The notes under the pieces were generated by a model. The model made no database searches. It was not told the DNA's origin and was given only the letters and a program-made list of their open reading frames with translations. Below are positions 20,894-32,074 of a stretch of 64,000 nt of DNA, piece after piece (positions within the stretch are counted from its first letter, which is position 1; every line of letters starts with the position of its first letter). A program made the position numbers and the translations under genes. The stretch is taken from NCBI GenBank assembly GCA_949317995.1, contig OX439036.1, positions 85,132,420-85,196,419 of the forward strand. The letters are read 5' to 3'. The stretch is from Acholoe squamosa. Lineage: Eukaryota > Annelida > Polychaeta > Phyllodocida > Polynoidae.

Positions 20894-22377
20894 AGCGGCA
20901 ACTTGTTGACCTTCTTCCAAATCAACTTCTCGTCCACGAAGTTCGGGATGCCCAGTGAGGTGCACCTGAAGGTGAAAAAGTGGCGAGGGGACTATAAGCG
21001 GGAGAAGGCCAAGGCCCGCTCGAAGGGTCCCAACGGAGGCACAACAACAGCTACCGGTGCTTCCAAAAGGACCCGAGCAGACCGGTCCGTAAGCCCTTCG
21101 GGTAGCAAGGACCAGCCAAGACCAGCAAACCCAGCTGATCGTCGCGAGTCGGGACAACAAGTCTCGGCTCTGGATATGCCCAGCAACCAGGCCCGTAGGG
21201 CGGTTAGCCAGGCAGCCACAACGGCGACACCCACCACCTTTACACCTGCACCCGCGGAACAACGCCCGGGCGAAGCCTCTGGCAGCCAGGATGATGGGGG
21301 CGAACTCTTCGCTCCCCCATCCGGGTATTCATCTTGGTGGGCTGGAGAGGGATCTTCCGGCAAGCGCCCCACATATAGTGAGTACGCGGCGAAGTTCCCT
21401 GCTATGGGACCAGCTGGACCCGAGTCGCAGGTCCTTACCTCCCTGGGCCGGACCAAACCCCGTGGTAGAGGCCGTGGTGGGCTGGAGTCCACCCGAGCTT
21501 CCCCGGGTGGTGGCCGAGGCCGGGGCGGGATAACGGTTGAGGGCCCGTCTGCTCCTCCAGCGGGTACTCCGCCTGCCTCAGTGGAAGCCACCGCGCCTCC
21601 ACCAGTCATAGCTCCACCAACGGGCCCTCGGGCACCCCTGATGGAGCTAATTTCGGATACACTGTCAGGTCTTCAGGATACGAACACGTTTGTTGACCAC
21701 CGGGATGTCCAAACGGTTCAGATCCAGAACGAACTGATGGCAGAGTGGCAGGCATTGCACCGCCAGAAGTCAGTCGACTACTGGCGGGTGATGACTGAAG
21801 CCACCCTCAATCTGGTATACGAAGTCCAGAAGAGGGAGGAAGATAAAATCAGGCAGCTAGAAAAGGAGAGAGTCCAGGAGGCTCTCAATCCTGCCGGCGT
21901 AAGCAGATGGAAGCTGAAAAGCTTAAGGAGTTCCACCAAGCTGAGAACGCCAGGTACATTCACAGGTTCAAGGAGGCTGACCTCAAATTTTTCCTGGCAT
22001 TCGGGAAACATCTGGAGGAGTGGGACGGCTTACCGTCGTCCCTTATCTTCATACCGGATATCCCACCGGATGCCCCACCGGTCCCGGCTACTCCACCGGT
22101 TCCGGCTACTCCACCGGTCCAGGCTGCTCCGCCAGTTCCGGCAGCTCTCCTGCTTCCGCCCCCTTCTGTCACCTGGACTGCTCCAACTGCCACGGTTGCT
22201 TCACCTGCATCCGAGGCAATGGACAGTCCATCCGCGGTGATGAGGGCCTTGAGCTTGGGGAGCGATACGCCCAACGAGGCTTCCGCGGCGCTCTCTGCGA
22301 GCAGCTGTAGCAGCTCGGCTCCATCTGCCTCAGTGGAGTCGGCTGAGAAGATGGACACGGATCCGGAAGATCTTTAA
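20894..22377 (+). pseudogene. ORF3 of element 1, C-terminal low-complexity part
   Basis: Same frame as the zinc-finger part after the TAG at 20891, open to about 21900. A second apparent indel then moves the sensible frame, which ends at the TAA at 22375-22377 with an acidic tail (SAEKMDTDPEDL). The sequence is Gly/Pro/Arg-rich with RGRGG-type repeats (about 21460-21530). It then has a Glu/Lys-rich helical stretch (about 21700-21990) that runs across the frame change, and last a PVPATPPVPATPP repeat. No enzyme motif or membrane segment is seen. Counting all parts, the ancestral ORF3 would have been near 1,150 residues, with two indels and two stops now in it. Confidence 0.55.
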
Positions 22378-23140
22378 GTGTCCATCTGACGGTGTCTTCC
22401 TTGTACCCGAGGGTAAAAGCATTTAATATGCCAGAGGCACTGTTCCTTACGCTGGACCCTTAATCTGGAACGGAACCTGCAGTGAAGATGGACGCTAACC
22501 CGACACGCCAAAAAAGGATTACCACACCTACCCGGGGCTCCATCTTCCCATCTTCATCAGGGCACATCATAACAGCAACGTGGCTTGCCACCACACATAT
22601 GTCGCCGGATGGAGCTGCAGAAACCAGTCGTTCCAGATTCGCCGGAAGTCCGGTATATTGTAAGGGTGATCCTGCTACCCTGGTAGGACACCTATATTTA
22701 TCAGTATTATTATTTTTGTATAAATATATTTTTATACCATATCTATATTCTTGTAATTAAAACAAACAAAATTTTTCTCGGGTTATCTACCCCACCTCGG
22801 GTCGGTTAGTTAATACTGTAAAATTTTATTCATATCATTTGATTACTCGTCTACAACTTTTGAATGCGTCTCGTTTATAATAATAACATCATTGTAACAC
22901 TGTTACTATATATCACCATACGTCGATGGTGCATAAGGCGCCACTTCCTATTTGTTATTATTAATTATCATTACTTCGGGTTATATGCGACGATGCCTCA
23001 TTATGTACATATTATTTATAATGCCCCTAAGTGTTCTATATCCTATACGAACTGTATATATAGACTTACCTATTTGTGTATAATATTACTGTATAAAGCT
23101 AACAATAGATATATGTTAATTACACCCAACCCTAGGTATA
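22378..23140 (+). other. 3' untranslated region of element 1
   Basis: AT-rich, no sense coding signal, between the ORF3 stop and the G-rich tract before the LTR. Confidence 0.6.
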
Positions 23141-23155
23141 GTCTAGTGGGGGTGG
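23141..23155 (+). promoter_or_regulatory. Polypurine-like tract of element 1
   Basis: A G-rich run (AGTGGGGGTGG) ends exactly at the 3' LTR, where the plus-strand primer of LTR elements lies. Confidence 0.65.
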
Positions 23156-23520
23156 TGTAGGGGCCGGTATCGTCGTATATATATTAATGCCGTTCATCCC
23201 AGAGACGTGTTCGTGTGGTGCCTGTTCCTTCTATGCCAGCTAGGTGTCGCTTTGTGATACCCCGTTGGTACAAGAGGGGGCGGCACCATGCCTCGCGTCC
23301 AGCTCCTACTAAGGAGCTGGACGAGCGGCAGAGGGTGACTGGACCTAGTCCAGTCCAGACGCGCAGCTTAACCTGTAGACTAGAGTGGAATAAAGTCCTA
23401 CCCGAGAGGTAGGGGTTTCTGGGGCTTTGCCCAACCCGAACTACTCGTGTTGTGTTGGTGTTTCTAGTGGTAAGCGAGCCAAAGAGCCACCCAGCATATA
23501 AGTCAATACGAACCATTACA
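23156..23520 (+). repeat. 3' LTR of element 1
   Basis: 365 bp, matching the 5' LTR except at two positions by eye. Followed by the CTTA target duplication and then the right half of the interrupted inverted-repeat element. Confidence 0.95.
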
Positions 23521-23891
23521 CTTATCTGGCATGTTAGAAAATATTCCTTGGTCAATTTCTAACAAGATCTTAGTTCTACCTTTTACTAGATGTAAGAAAA
23601 TACTTCTAGTTTAATAAATCTCATATTAAGAAATTAGACTTTCTTGTTTTAAGATATAAGATAAATAATGTTACCTGGTGGACAAAACTACCAATTTTGA
23701 GAAATTTTCTTAAGAAAAATAATCTTGAAAACGCAAATCAAGAAGGCAGCTCAAGATTTGTTCTAAACTTGATTTTTCCTAAAGACAAAATGACTGATGA
23801 ATCTTATAACCAGAATTTTTCTCATAACTAGAAAAGATTTCTTATATCAAGTTTATTTTCTTGGATAAGAAAATTATTTTTAGCTGTGTGC

Positions 23892-24405
23892 GATCTAAAA
23901 GTTTCCAACAAAAGATGCTCTTCCAACTCACAGACAGCAAAACTAAGGTGGTACTCTTATCAATATCATAAGCTGATTGTTGGGGATTTATTTCTGTCAA
24001 ATGTTATTCTTAGAAACTTGCCGTTTCTAGAGCACCTGAAAGTTTTAGGTATGCCAGTCCCAGCGACTCAGTCCTTAACTGAGTCGCACCCAGTGACTAC
24101 ACACTCGTCATTGTCTCATACTACTGCTAGTTGTCAGTCCATCATCTCACCTTGCTCATGGGCCGTGAATATGCCGTTAGTCACAGCCAGTCAGGCAGTG
24201 ATGAGTGTATAGTCTGTGGGCTGTATTTATAGGGGACAAAATCTCAGGAACAAATAAGAGTTGGAAGCTACAATTTTGCATGTGACCATAAACAATCTGC
24301 ATCTACATAGTTATCCAAATCCGAAAGGGTCATGCAGGGATCATTTGTTGAAATACTATGGAATGACCCAATTATGTACCATACTTGCCACGAGGGACGC
24401 TTCTA
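23892..24405. other. No gene seen
   Basis: Non-coding sequence. It holds a small imperfect inverted repeat around GACTCAGTCCTTAACTGAGTC (about 24065-24085). No exon is supported. Confidence 0.35.
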
Positions 24406-25287
24406 CAGTATACTACGGAAGCCGTGGAGGGCCACACCTTGAAAAAATTCAACTTGAATATTTTTATCTCCAATGTGGAAACAACATAAAATGGAACATA
24501 AAAAACTACTGTCAAACCTGAAATTTCACCTGTCAACTGTCAAAGTAGAAAAAGAAATCTGGTGTCAATATGATATTTTCCCCCGTCAACTGTCAACTTG
24601 ACAGTTGACGGCAGATTTTTCCCTAACTTGACAGTTGACAGTGGAAAATTCATGTTTTCTTATCTGGTGTCAACATGATTTTTTCGCTGTCAACTGTCAA
24701 CTTGACAGTTGACAGCAGATTTTTTTCTGACTTGACACTTGACAGGGGAAAATTTATGTTTTCTTATCAGGTGTCAACATGATTTTTTTGTTGTCAACTG
24801 TCAACTTGACAGTTGACGGCAGATTTTTTTCTGACTTGACACTTGACAGGGGAAAATTTATGTTTTCTTATCAGGTGTCAACATGATTTTTTTGTTGTCG
24901 ACTGTCAACTTGACAGTTGACGGCAGATTTTTTTCTGACTTGACACTTGACAGGGGAAAATTTATGTTTTCTTATCAGGTGTCAACATGATTTTTTTGTT
25001 GTCAACTGTCAACTTGACAGTTGACGGCAGATTTTTTTCTAACTTGACAGTTGACAGGGGAAAATTCATGTTTTCTTATCAGGTGTCAACATGATTTTTT
25101 TGCTGTCAACTGTCAACTTGACAGTTGATGGCAACTTTTTTTCTAACTTGACAGTTGACAGGGGAAAATATCATGTTGACAGCAATAATTTTTTTAAACT
25201 TCATCTTGGTGGTTGTAAGAAAATCGTGCTGATTTTGAAGTGCATGTTTTTTTTGGTGTGGCCCTTCACGGCTTCCATAGTACCCTG
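24406..25287. mobile_element. Inverted-repeat element enclosing a 104-bp satellite
   Basis: The outer ends are inverted over about 34 bases: CAGTATACTACGGAAGCCGT on the left, and the complement of a right end (25254-25287) that reads CAGGGTACTATGGAAGCCGT when inverted, both continuing into GGGCCACACC. Between them lies a tandem array (24536-25180). I see no transposase or clear target duplication. It resembles a MITE whose interior has expanded. Confidence 0.75.
24536..25180. repeat. 104-bp satellite built on a palindrome
   Basis: A 25-base near-perfect palindrome (GTCAACTGTCAA...GACAGTTGAC) begins at 24585, 24689, 24793, 24897, 25001 and 25105, exactly 104 bases apart. Between the palindromes are AGATTTTTTTCTGACTTGAC-like words and a second half-site GTGTCAACATGATTTTTT. 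Each unit could form a hairpin. Units 3-5 are nearly identical, suggesting recent local amplification. Confidence 0.9.
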
Positions 25288-25305
25288 CCCTTTGTGTTCA
25301 CCTCC

Positions 25306-25528
25306 TTAACCCTTTAAGGGCAGAGCAAAAATTGTTGCCCTGGCCATGGGGACGGCCTCTGAAAAAAGTATAGTTCCTAGAGGACGAGCCTATTTTAAAT
25401 TCCTATACTAATCCTATATAACTGGCATCGACTATAGTCGACGCTAGGCCTGCCATGGTGTCGACTATAGTCGATGCTAGGCCTACCATGGTGTCGACTA
25501 TAGTCGATGCTAGCCCTCAATGGGTTAA
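25306..25528. mobile_element. piggyBac-type MITE with TTAA duplication
   Basis: TTAA lies at 25306-25309 and again at 25525-25528. The ends CCCTTTAAGGGCAGAGC and GCTAGCCCTCAATGGG are imperfectly inverted. TTAA targets and CCC termini are the signature of the piggyBac superfamily. The interior holds three copies of the palindrome TCGACTATAGTCGA about 33 bases apart (25428, 25461, 25494). No transposase is encoded. Confidence 0.75.
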
Positions 25529-25805
25529 TTGATAAACTATGAGCTGGTGGCTCGTGAAATATCAAAGATATAACATTAATCCAATACAACAGAATGTGTA
25601 CAAGAGAAAGTTTTCATCAAGGATGTGCTAATGATTAATTAAGCTGCTGCTCAGAAAAAGGAGCATCTTCAAATAACGTCCGTGCATGTCTATTAGTTGT
25701 ACAGTGTACTTAGATTGACAGGTTTGTAAATTTACGAAGGATTTAGTGCTCATTATAGCAAGCATTATAACCATTGATTATCTATAGAAAACAGAATTCA
25801 CTCAC

Positions 25806-26009
25806 TGTCGTAGATAAAGGATATGTGTTCTGAGGTGTTGTAGAGATAGATACGAGCCTCCCACTCCTTAAAGAAGCCCTGGAACCATATGGAGGCGGCA
25901 TTAAGGCTGTAGCTGTAGTGGACATGTGCTGTACGTGTGAGCCTTGTCTGTATGTCTGTTATCTCCACACGGGAGCTCCAATTGTCAGGGATCCGCGGTG
26001 CTGTTCTAC
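25806..26009 (-). CDS. Exon 3 of a secreted, possibly ependymin-related protein
   Basis: An internal exon on the minus strand. The acceptor TATTTCCACAG ends at 26010, and the donor GTGAGT begins at 25805. It continues exon 2 (34821-34733) in phase 1 and itself ends in phase 1. The joined start of the protein is a signal peptide, one Cys, then a globular segment. The pattern PDNWSSRVEITD, a conserved-looking VHYSYSLNAASIW, and ARIYLYNTSEHISFIYD resembles the beginning of the ependymin/EPDR domain (a Trp-x2-Arg near the start, then strands with an ILLY-like block). There is one N-glycosylation sequon (NTS) and another at NWS. The similarity is judged from memory of the family, so the name is tentative. 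No later exon was found to the left. Confidence 0.5.
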
Positions 26010-26458
26010 CTGTGGAAATAACCAAAACATCAAGACATCATTCATTCTTATCAAATCCACAACATATCTTTCTAATCATGCATAAAGTGAATATGGTGAC
26101 TTTAACGGCACTGCAATATATTGACATGATAATTTGTCTCCCACACTTGTACTAGCTATAAGCCAGTACAATAATGATCCAGGGAATCATGTTACTTTAC
26201 TTTTAATGACATTCTTTCATAGGCCCTAAGCACTCTGATAGAAGCTTCCTCTTTTTTTTCAATGAAAATTTCAAGTGATAATGTCAGAGCTAAGTCATCG
26301 AAATGTCTTGGTCTTTATATATCGTACTTAATTTAAATAAAATCAAACATTATGCATGGCACCTGAATGCTTAGTTTGACATCATTGTGTTCAGATAATG
26401 TACAATGAGATTATGATAGGCCCTTGATTGCGTAGCCCCTTCCCTCCGTGTGCCCTGC

Positions 26459-26705
26459 CAGTGGGGTGTTTCAGAAGCTGGACATGATAATGAACATTAA
26501 ATATCTGTTTCTAAAACTGTTAGATTCTAAACTTACAACTGCAACCATTATCATCTCTCGCCAGTCATATAGTTATAGACACAGTAAGATAATGGTAATG
26601 CTTTAGAAACACATGCAGTTATAAGCCTACAATCACTATTAAAACTGCTATCATATCTCCTTATGACCGGTTGTAAACATTACCTGCTTCTGAAACACCC
26701 CACAG
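26459..26705. mobile_element. MITE, CAGTGGGGTGTTTCAGAAGC family
   Basis: The ends GTGGGGTGTTTCAGAAGC and GCTTCTGAAACACCCCAC are inverted. The interior right half is repeated in inverse orientation at about 36455-36530 (words CAACCG-TCATAA, AGCAGTTTTAA, GTAGGCTTA). The termini resemble hAT-type MITEs, but the duplication is not clear. Confidence 0.65.
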
Positions 26706-27160
26706 GGATGGTATGTTTATCTTTGTGAGTATCGCATCCATTAGTCAGAGCATTTTAACACAAAGACAAAATAGATGTCTAAGTAGCTATGGGACATTCT
26801 TTTACACATTAATCTATACTAATGACGTAGGATTCAGCTGAGCAATCCCCTATTGTGAGTATTGTGTTCATGTCTTGTTATATATGCTTATCTAAAAGAA
26901 AAAAATATATATATGGCACACAAAAATAAGATTAGATGTAAACCATACATTCACAAGAAGAGCTACCACTTAAAATATCATGAATATTTACACAGTCTAA
27001 CACTCAATCCCGGGGGGGCACTGACTCTCTGATTGTAAACCCCAACTGCGAAACCACAGCCCCCCCCCCATTTTGACTATTCCCCAGCTCCTTAAAATGC
27101 TACTCAATATTTTTGCAGTCCCCTTTTTTGAAGGAATCTGACAACAGCCCTCCTTTTTTG
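26706..27160. other. No gene seen
   Basis: AT-rich intronic sequence of the putative ependymin-like gene. I see nothing supportable in it. Confidence 0.35.
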
Positions 27161-27163
27161 AGT

Positions 27164-28440
27164 GAGTTTGAGTTTGAAAGGTTTTTATTGGCCATAACAA
27201 TAATATTCATTACAATAAGTTTTTCGTGATGACGAAATGGTAAAGGTTACATAGTACAATATAGATAATAGAAACATGGGCATGGGAAACAAGACGTCTG
27301 CCCCATGCCAAAAGAAATTAAACTAATCACAAAACATAGTAATCACATAGGTGGCTATTTTCTGATTTATACTGCCTATATAACTGTACCAATGTCATCT
27401 CAGTCCTCATACACTACATCCTGTTTTTGTATTTCAACACCAAACTTTTCTAGATTATCAAGATGCCGGCAGTCACCATCTAACTGGTTCCATAAATTTA
27501 GCCCTCTATAAAATGGCTTGTGATTATACAGAATACAGTTTGATCTATCAACTTTTAACCTCACCTTAGTATTACCGTATTAGGACGCGTGGGGGGTGAG
27601 TACATTATAGTCATCCTTGGATAACTTACACATTTTCAACAATAGGGCCTTTCCTCTTCTTACCTTAAATAAACTACAATGTGTCTCCCTGTGGAGTTCG
27701 TCCCAACTCTTATCACGTGGGTGTCTCACTCGAAGACAGCAGTGCAGACAGTTATTCTGCCACGTCAGGAGGGTGTTGCTCCTATTGTAAAAAGAGCTGT
27801 GAGTATGTGCCCGCTTTTCTAAACAAGCCGTGCACTGCTTCACCTAAGTACTTGCACTCACCACATTCGTCTGAAAAGTCACCTGCCTTGTTTAAAATAG
27901 AGAGAGATGCACTACAAGGTACCTACTCATGTCACACGCTCTATAGATTATTATACTGACTGACTTCTCCCAACTAGGTACCTACTCAAATCCCCCTTTT
28001 TTAGCACTGTACTTGAATGACCACTTGTGAGCAACAAAAGGGACAAGTTAGAGCTACACGAAAAGAAAGGACTGGAAACAAGGGCATTTTTAGCCAGCTC
28101 TTCCTTTTACTATAGGAGCAACACCCTCCAGCATATGTCTGCCTTGGGTTTTTGGTCATTCCCCCATAATGATACTCCCAAAGTCATAAAAGTGGAGGAT
28201 CATTTTGTTTAAAGAGTTTGATAGACAAGGAATTGTCATCTTTTAACATGCCGTAATTGGTAAAGTTTAGATAGAATTGACAGTTTGACCTTATTAAAAT
28301 AGATACAAATTCTAGACTATTATCTATTTCTATTCCTAAATAACTAAACTCAGTCACCCTTTCAAGGGGTTTTTCATTTAGTGATAGAACACATTGCTCA
28401 ATGGGCCTCTACCACGTAAACTATGTCTCTTTGACAATAA
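27164..28440 (-). mobile_element. Degraded LINE 3' end (LINE-3 of the window)
   Basis: On the minus strand, 28400-28210 encodes a VTEFSYLGIEIDNSLEF block typical of the RT region after the active site. 27843-27430 encodes a thumb/C-terminal region (VRRGKALLLKMCKL, then KPFYRGLNLWNQLDGDC). The element ends in a tail reading ATGGCCAATAAAAACCTTTC and then AAACTCAAACTC. Frames are broken, and a stretch around 27770-27800 is repeated inverted at about 28100-28130. This is a different family from the LINE at 5045-8045, but the tail matches the SINE at 59190. Confidence 0.75.
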
Positions 28441-30480
28441 TATTCAATATGCAATTCAGTCAACACCCCCCCCCCTCACTGCTGTGTCAACAGCCACCGC
28501 TCCGTGGGATCAGGACTACAGTTGGTACCCAAACTGAGGCTCAGTGCCCCCCCCCGCCCGCGCTCAATGCACAATTAATGGTCATATATCTTGAAAGAAA
28601 CGGCTACGCATGTTAGGATGAGTGTTTAGGCATTCATATTTCTGTACGTAAGTACCTAAACATATGGCCGATGGGACCTACTTCATGAAATTGTTTCAAA
28701 ACATATTATTTATGCCTAAACACGTTAGGTCTTTTGTGAAATAAGTCGGCTAGTGAAGGGCCCTTAGCTTTGGATTTGGATTGATTGACGAATCTTTATC
28801 GGGCTATACTTTTGCATGAGAATATTTCCAATTTAAACGCGTTGTGGTAATGAATAGAGCAGGACTTAACCAGCCTCTGTCAACATTTCCGATAGTGTAT
28901 CGTTGAGGAACAACGGTAGCGAGCCGCACTGTTAAATCCGGAGGTTTTGATAACATGCATAAATAATCACAATCATACAAAGATAGACAGATAAAAACGC
29001 CCCCTTTTTCATTTCCCAGTGACAATAGTTGATGTTAGACTCATATGATATTCTTTGCAGTCACTGACACATGATAATAATCTTACGCGTCAAATGACGA
29101 CATTTGTTTGCTGTAAACATACTGGCACGTCGCATTGAACGTCCAAGTCAGTATTCGCCACCATTATAACATCTTTATAAATGCATTAACAAAGAAGGTG
29201 CCATTGGCCAGGCTACTTAGATCAACATTCTTCTTTCTTAATCAAATCTTGCTGTGTGGACCCATGGGGAATTATTAAACAAGATTGAATGGTACTAGCG
29301 TTTTACAGGACAATACATGCAAATCCTACAAAGCCTATTAATTAGGTTGACTGGAATCCGATTAAATCGAGTATAATCAAGTGTCTTTGATCTCTCAAGA
29401 TCTCGTAATAAATAGAGTGCCTTCCTCATTATAAGATCTCTTGAGTTTATGAGAAATTAAATTTTCTTACACTCGTAATTATGTTTTCTAATGAAAATTA
29501 AATCTTTAGATAGAACCTGGCGTGAAAACGAATCTATTATTTACTCTATAAGTATACATTTATACCGTCTATCTGCAATCTGGTTAGGTCAATATTATTA
29601 TCTATACATCTGTGTTAACGGAATCGCCCAGTTGCTTACCTATATAGCATCACGCTGGATATGGATACGCTTTATATTAAATCGTGTATTCATCAATAAT
29701 TGTCGCTTATTTTCTTTAAAGGCAAGGTTTACTACAGATACACGAATGTGGCTCTATGTTCATACATAACCATACGACTCAGGTCCTGCCCGAACAGAAA
29801 TGAATCCTTGATTCCGTAAAATTTAGGTAGGTCTGATTTTCTTTATTGTGGCCCCAGCAGTACGTCATGACTGACATTTATGACGGTGGTGCTGGTAGTC
29901 TTTATTCTATCTTAGTAGGCCTATAGAGCACCAGGATTCTCATCTGAAAACACTGCCCTAAATTTTTCCGTTTGTCATAAATTGATAATGAGGTTTAGGC
30001 CCAGTTTTATCCACATAGGACAACGTTACCCCGGGGAACTTGACTTTCATAACAACAGTCTTAGCCCTAATGGAAATAGAATACAAGAGGCTATCAAATC
30101 CACAGTGTCAAGCCATGGCAGTGCACTTGTCAAGCCACTAACAATTCTCGATACCAACAAATCTGGCAATGGAGGACTTCTTAGAACCAGGGCAGTATAA
30201 ATAAGACTGATTATAATTATCAATAATAAAATAAGCCTTGATTCGATACCACGTCTTGATCTAAATGACACCCATCGATTGCATAGGCCAAAAAAAAATC
30301 TTTTTTGCTGACATTGTACATGTGGCACATTATTTTGTTTCCTCAGGATAATTTCCTTTCCGATACATGAGAAAGGCATGGGAAAAATATGTGCGTCTAT
30401 TTCCGATGCTTAATTCATTCAACTAATAAAAATGCCTGTTATCATGAAAGGGTTTTGGAAAAAAAACGACTAAAACACTG
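28441..30480. other. No gene seen
   Basis: AT-rich sequence with homopolymer C tracts near 28465 and 28550. The open frame at 29491-29769 has no domain and is made of AT-rich codons, so I do not call it. Confidence 0.35.
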
Positions 30481-30519
30481 AGGGCCGCCCTCAGATATAT
30501 TATATCTGAGGGCGGCCCT
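30481..30519. repeat. 39-base perfect palindrome
   Basis: Arms AGGGCCGCCCTCAGATATA pair perfectly around one T. AAAAC on the left and GTTTT on the right extend the pairing beyond a small asymmetric loop. The GC-rich arms and AT centre would form a very stable cruciform or hairpin. Confidence 0.9.
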
Positions 30520-31645
30520 GTTTTGATGATAGATTCCATAACCAGAAATCCCTTTTTTAGGCCCCATACACTTGTAAGCATCTGCAGTAGCTCTCTTAAA
30601 ACAAAATATCTTAAGGGCATCCCTGTCACCTCCCAAAAGGGTCACGAAAGGGTCAGGTGACCTTTTGTTGATATCCTTACCTGAGGCTCCTGGGAAGAGT
30701 ATACTATAGTTAACAAGGAGGTCAGGTTGAGTTCTTGGGAGTTATATCAGGTTTGCCTCCTGTTGAATTCGGATACATGTATACACAGGCAACACAACCC
30801 AATGCCACTTAGGCCACCCATCACACTAATAACCCAGAACCAGCATTATGCTCAAGCTCCACTATAGCGGCACAGCCGCGGCAGCGTTACACGTAATGGA
30901 ATCTTTCCTTTGTTCTATCTGTTATTGTTTACATTATAGGTGACATGGACTGGGAAAGGGGGTCTTAGTACCCCCTGCAATAAGCCTCATTTTCATAGTG
31001 CACTGGAGTATCCCTTTTTGCGTGTTTCCTCAACACCAAACATAAACAATTACCCCGGGACAATTACATACAGAAAAAAAGGGAATATACCATTCACAAC
31101 AGGATAATACAGATGATTCCCTACGGAAAGAGACACATGTATATGTGTGCATGATCCTGAATACCGTGTGCTTGAATGGATTCTTTGGTACATGAACATG
31201 GCCTCTGGACCCTAAAAGTCATATTAAAAATATTCAGCAGAAAGTTTGTCATAGGTCTAAGCAAAAGCATAAATATGACCCTGGAGTCATCTTTGACCCA
31301 GGGTCATTTTGACTCTGCCTCCGTCCACCCCCTACACACTATGGGGTATTAATTAATTGTTCTTTTATTGTGTAAATTCAAAACGTATTTACAATAGGAT
31401 ATGGAATTTGTATAATATGAGCACAATGAAAAAACGTACAGGCGTCAGTTTGCACTGGTCTGGGTGTATGTACACGTTCAGGTCCAGTATCATTTTGTTG
31501 CATATGCCATATTAACACTCGTCACATATTTCTAGATATTTAAAGCTTAGATACCAGATTCATAACACAACAGGAAATATAAACATAATCCGAAAAGATG
31601 CATGGTTAATTAAAGGATTTCCATCCTAAGGTCATTTTTAACCCT
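30520..31645. other. No gene seen
   Basis: Non-coding. GACCCAGGGTCATTTTGAC-like words near 31280 recur on both sides of the next MITE (31630 and 32085), so that MITE may sit inside an older repeat. Confidence 0.35.
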
Positions 31646-32074
31646 GGAGCTTAATTCAAAACATCCTGGGATCCCAACCCTAGCGATCTTAGTGTAGGCA
31701 CATATCTCTCTTTGTCCTGGGGGGAGGGCACAATGCTTCTAATAGGCAAGCATGAATCATACATTCATGGGAACAACTCTTGAATACTGTACGGGGGTGA
31801 AATGCACCCTGTGCTCTTTTGTTAGCCCATATGGGGACGAGGAACGATGGTATAAGCACTCTTGTGAGGAAGAGTGATTCCACAGCTATTCCTTTATTTT
31901 GGGACTCTTACCCCTGTGCCTAGTCAGTTCTTCTTGGAATAGTGTAGGATGCGATCTTAGTGCTGGCTAGGATATGTGAACCCAGTCAACTCTTAAGATC
32001 GCTTAATAGTATAAGGCTGATTTATTCCTAAGATCGCTGGGGTCGTGATCCCAGGATGTTTTGAATTAAGCTCC
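31646..32074. mobile_element. Inverted-repeat element, GGAGCTTAATTCAAAAC family, short copy
   Basis: GGAGCTTAATTCAAAACATC on the left is mirrored on the right up to 32074. It has the same interior as 2466-3224 but inverted and with an internal deletion of about 330 bases. No coding capacity. Confidence 0.75.

Larger units (their letters stand above)
10710..23520 (+). mobile_element. Ty3/gypsy LTR retrotransposon, element 1, with a third ORF
   Basis: A 365-bp direct repeat at each end (10710-11074, 23156-23520) begins TGTAGGGG and ends TTACA. The 4-bp target duplication CTTA lies at 10706-10709 and 23521-23524. The two LTRs differ at only two positions by eye, so the insertion is recent. Internal order is primer site, gag, zinc knuckle, protease-RT-RNase H-integrase, ORF3, and an AT-rich tail ending in a G-rich tract. 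Integrase after RNase H is the gypsy order. At 12.8 kb it is much longer than a typical gypsy element because of the 3.4-kb ORF3 and the long gag. Confidence 0.95.
9921..23887. mobile_element. Long inverted-repeat DNA element split by gypsy element 1
   Basis: The left end ACAGCCAAAAATAA and right end TTATTTTTAGCTGT are inverted. GTGC flanks both ends (9917-9920 and 23888-23891), probably the target duplication. The inversion extends inward over AAGAAA/TTTCTT-rich sequence, including GTTTGTCCGCCAGGTAACA on the left and GTTACCTGGTGGACAAAAC on the right. Its own sequence is 9921-10709 plus 23525-23887, about 1.15 kb. The 12.8 kb between is the LTR element. No transposase is seen. The superfamily is uncertain. 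Confidence 0.75.

Noticed and set aside
20903-22240. ORF3 C-terminal part as an envelope glycoprotein
   Set aside because: No signal peptide, cleavage site, fusion peptide or membrane anchor is visible.
24536-25180. CRISPR-like array of regularly spaced palindromic repeats
   Set aside because: There are no unique spacers. The whole 104-bp unit repeats, and the context is eukaryotic with transposon ends.
29491-29769. 92-residue AT-rich frame
   Set aside because: Hydrophobic and aromatic composition expected of random AT-rich DNA. No splice or homology support.
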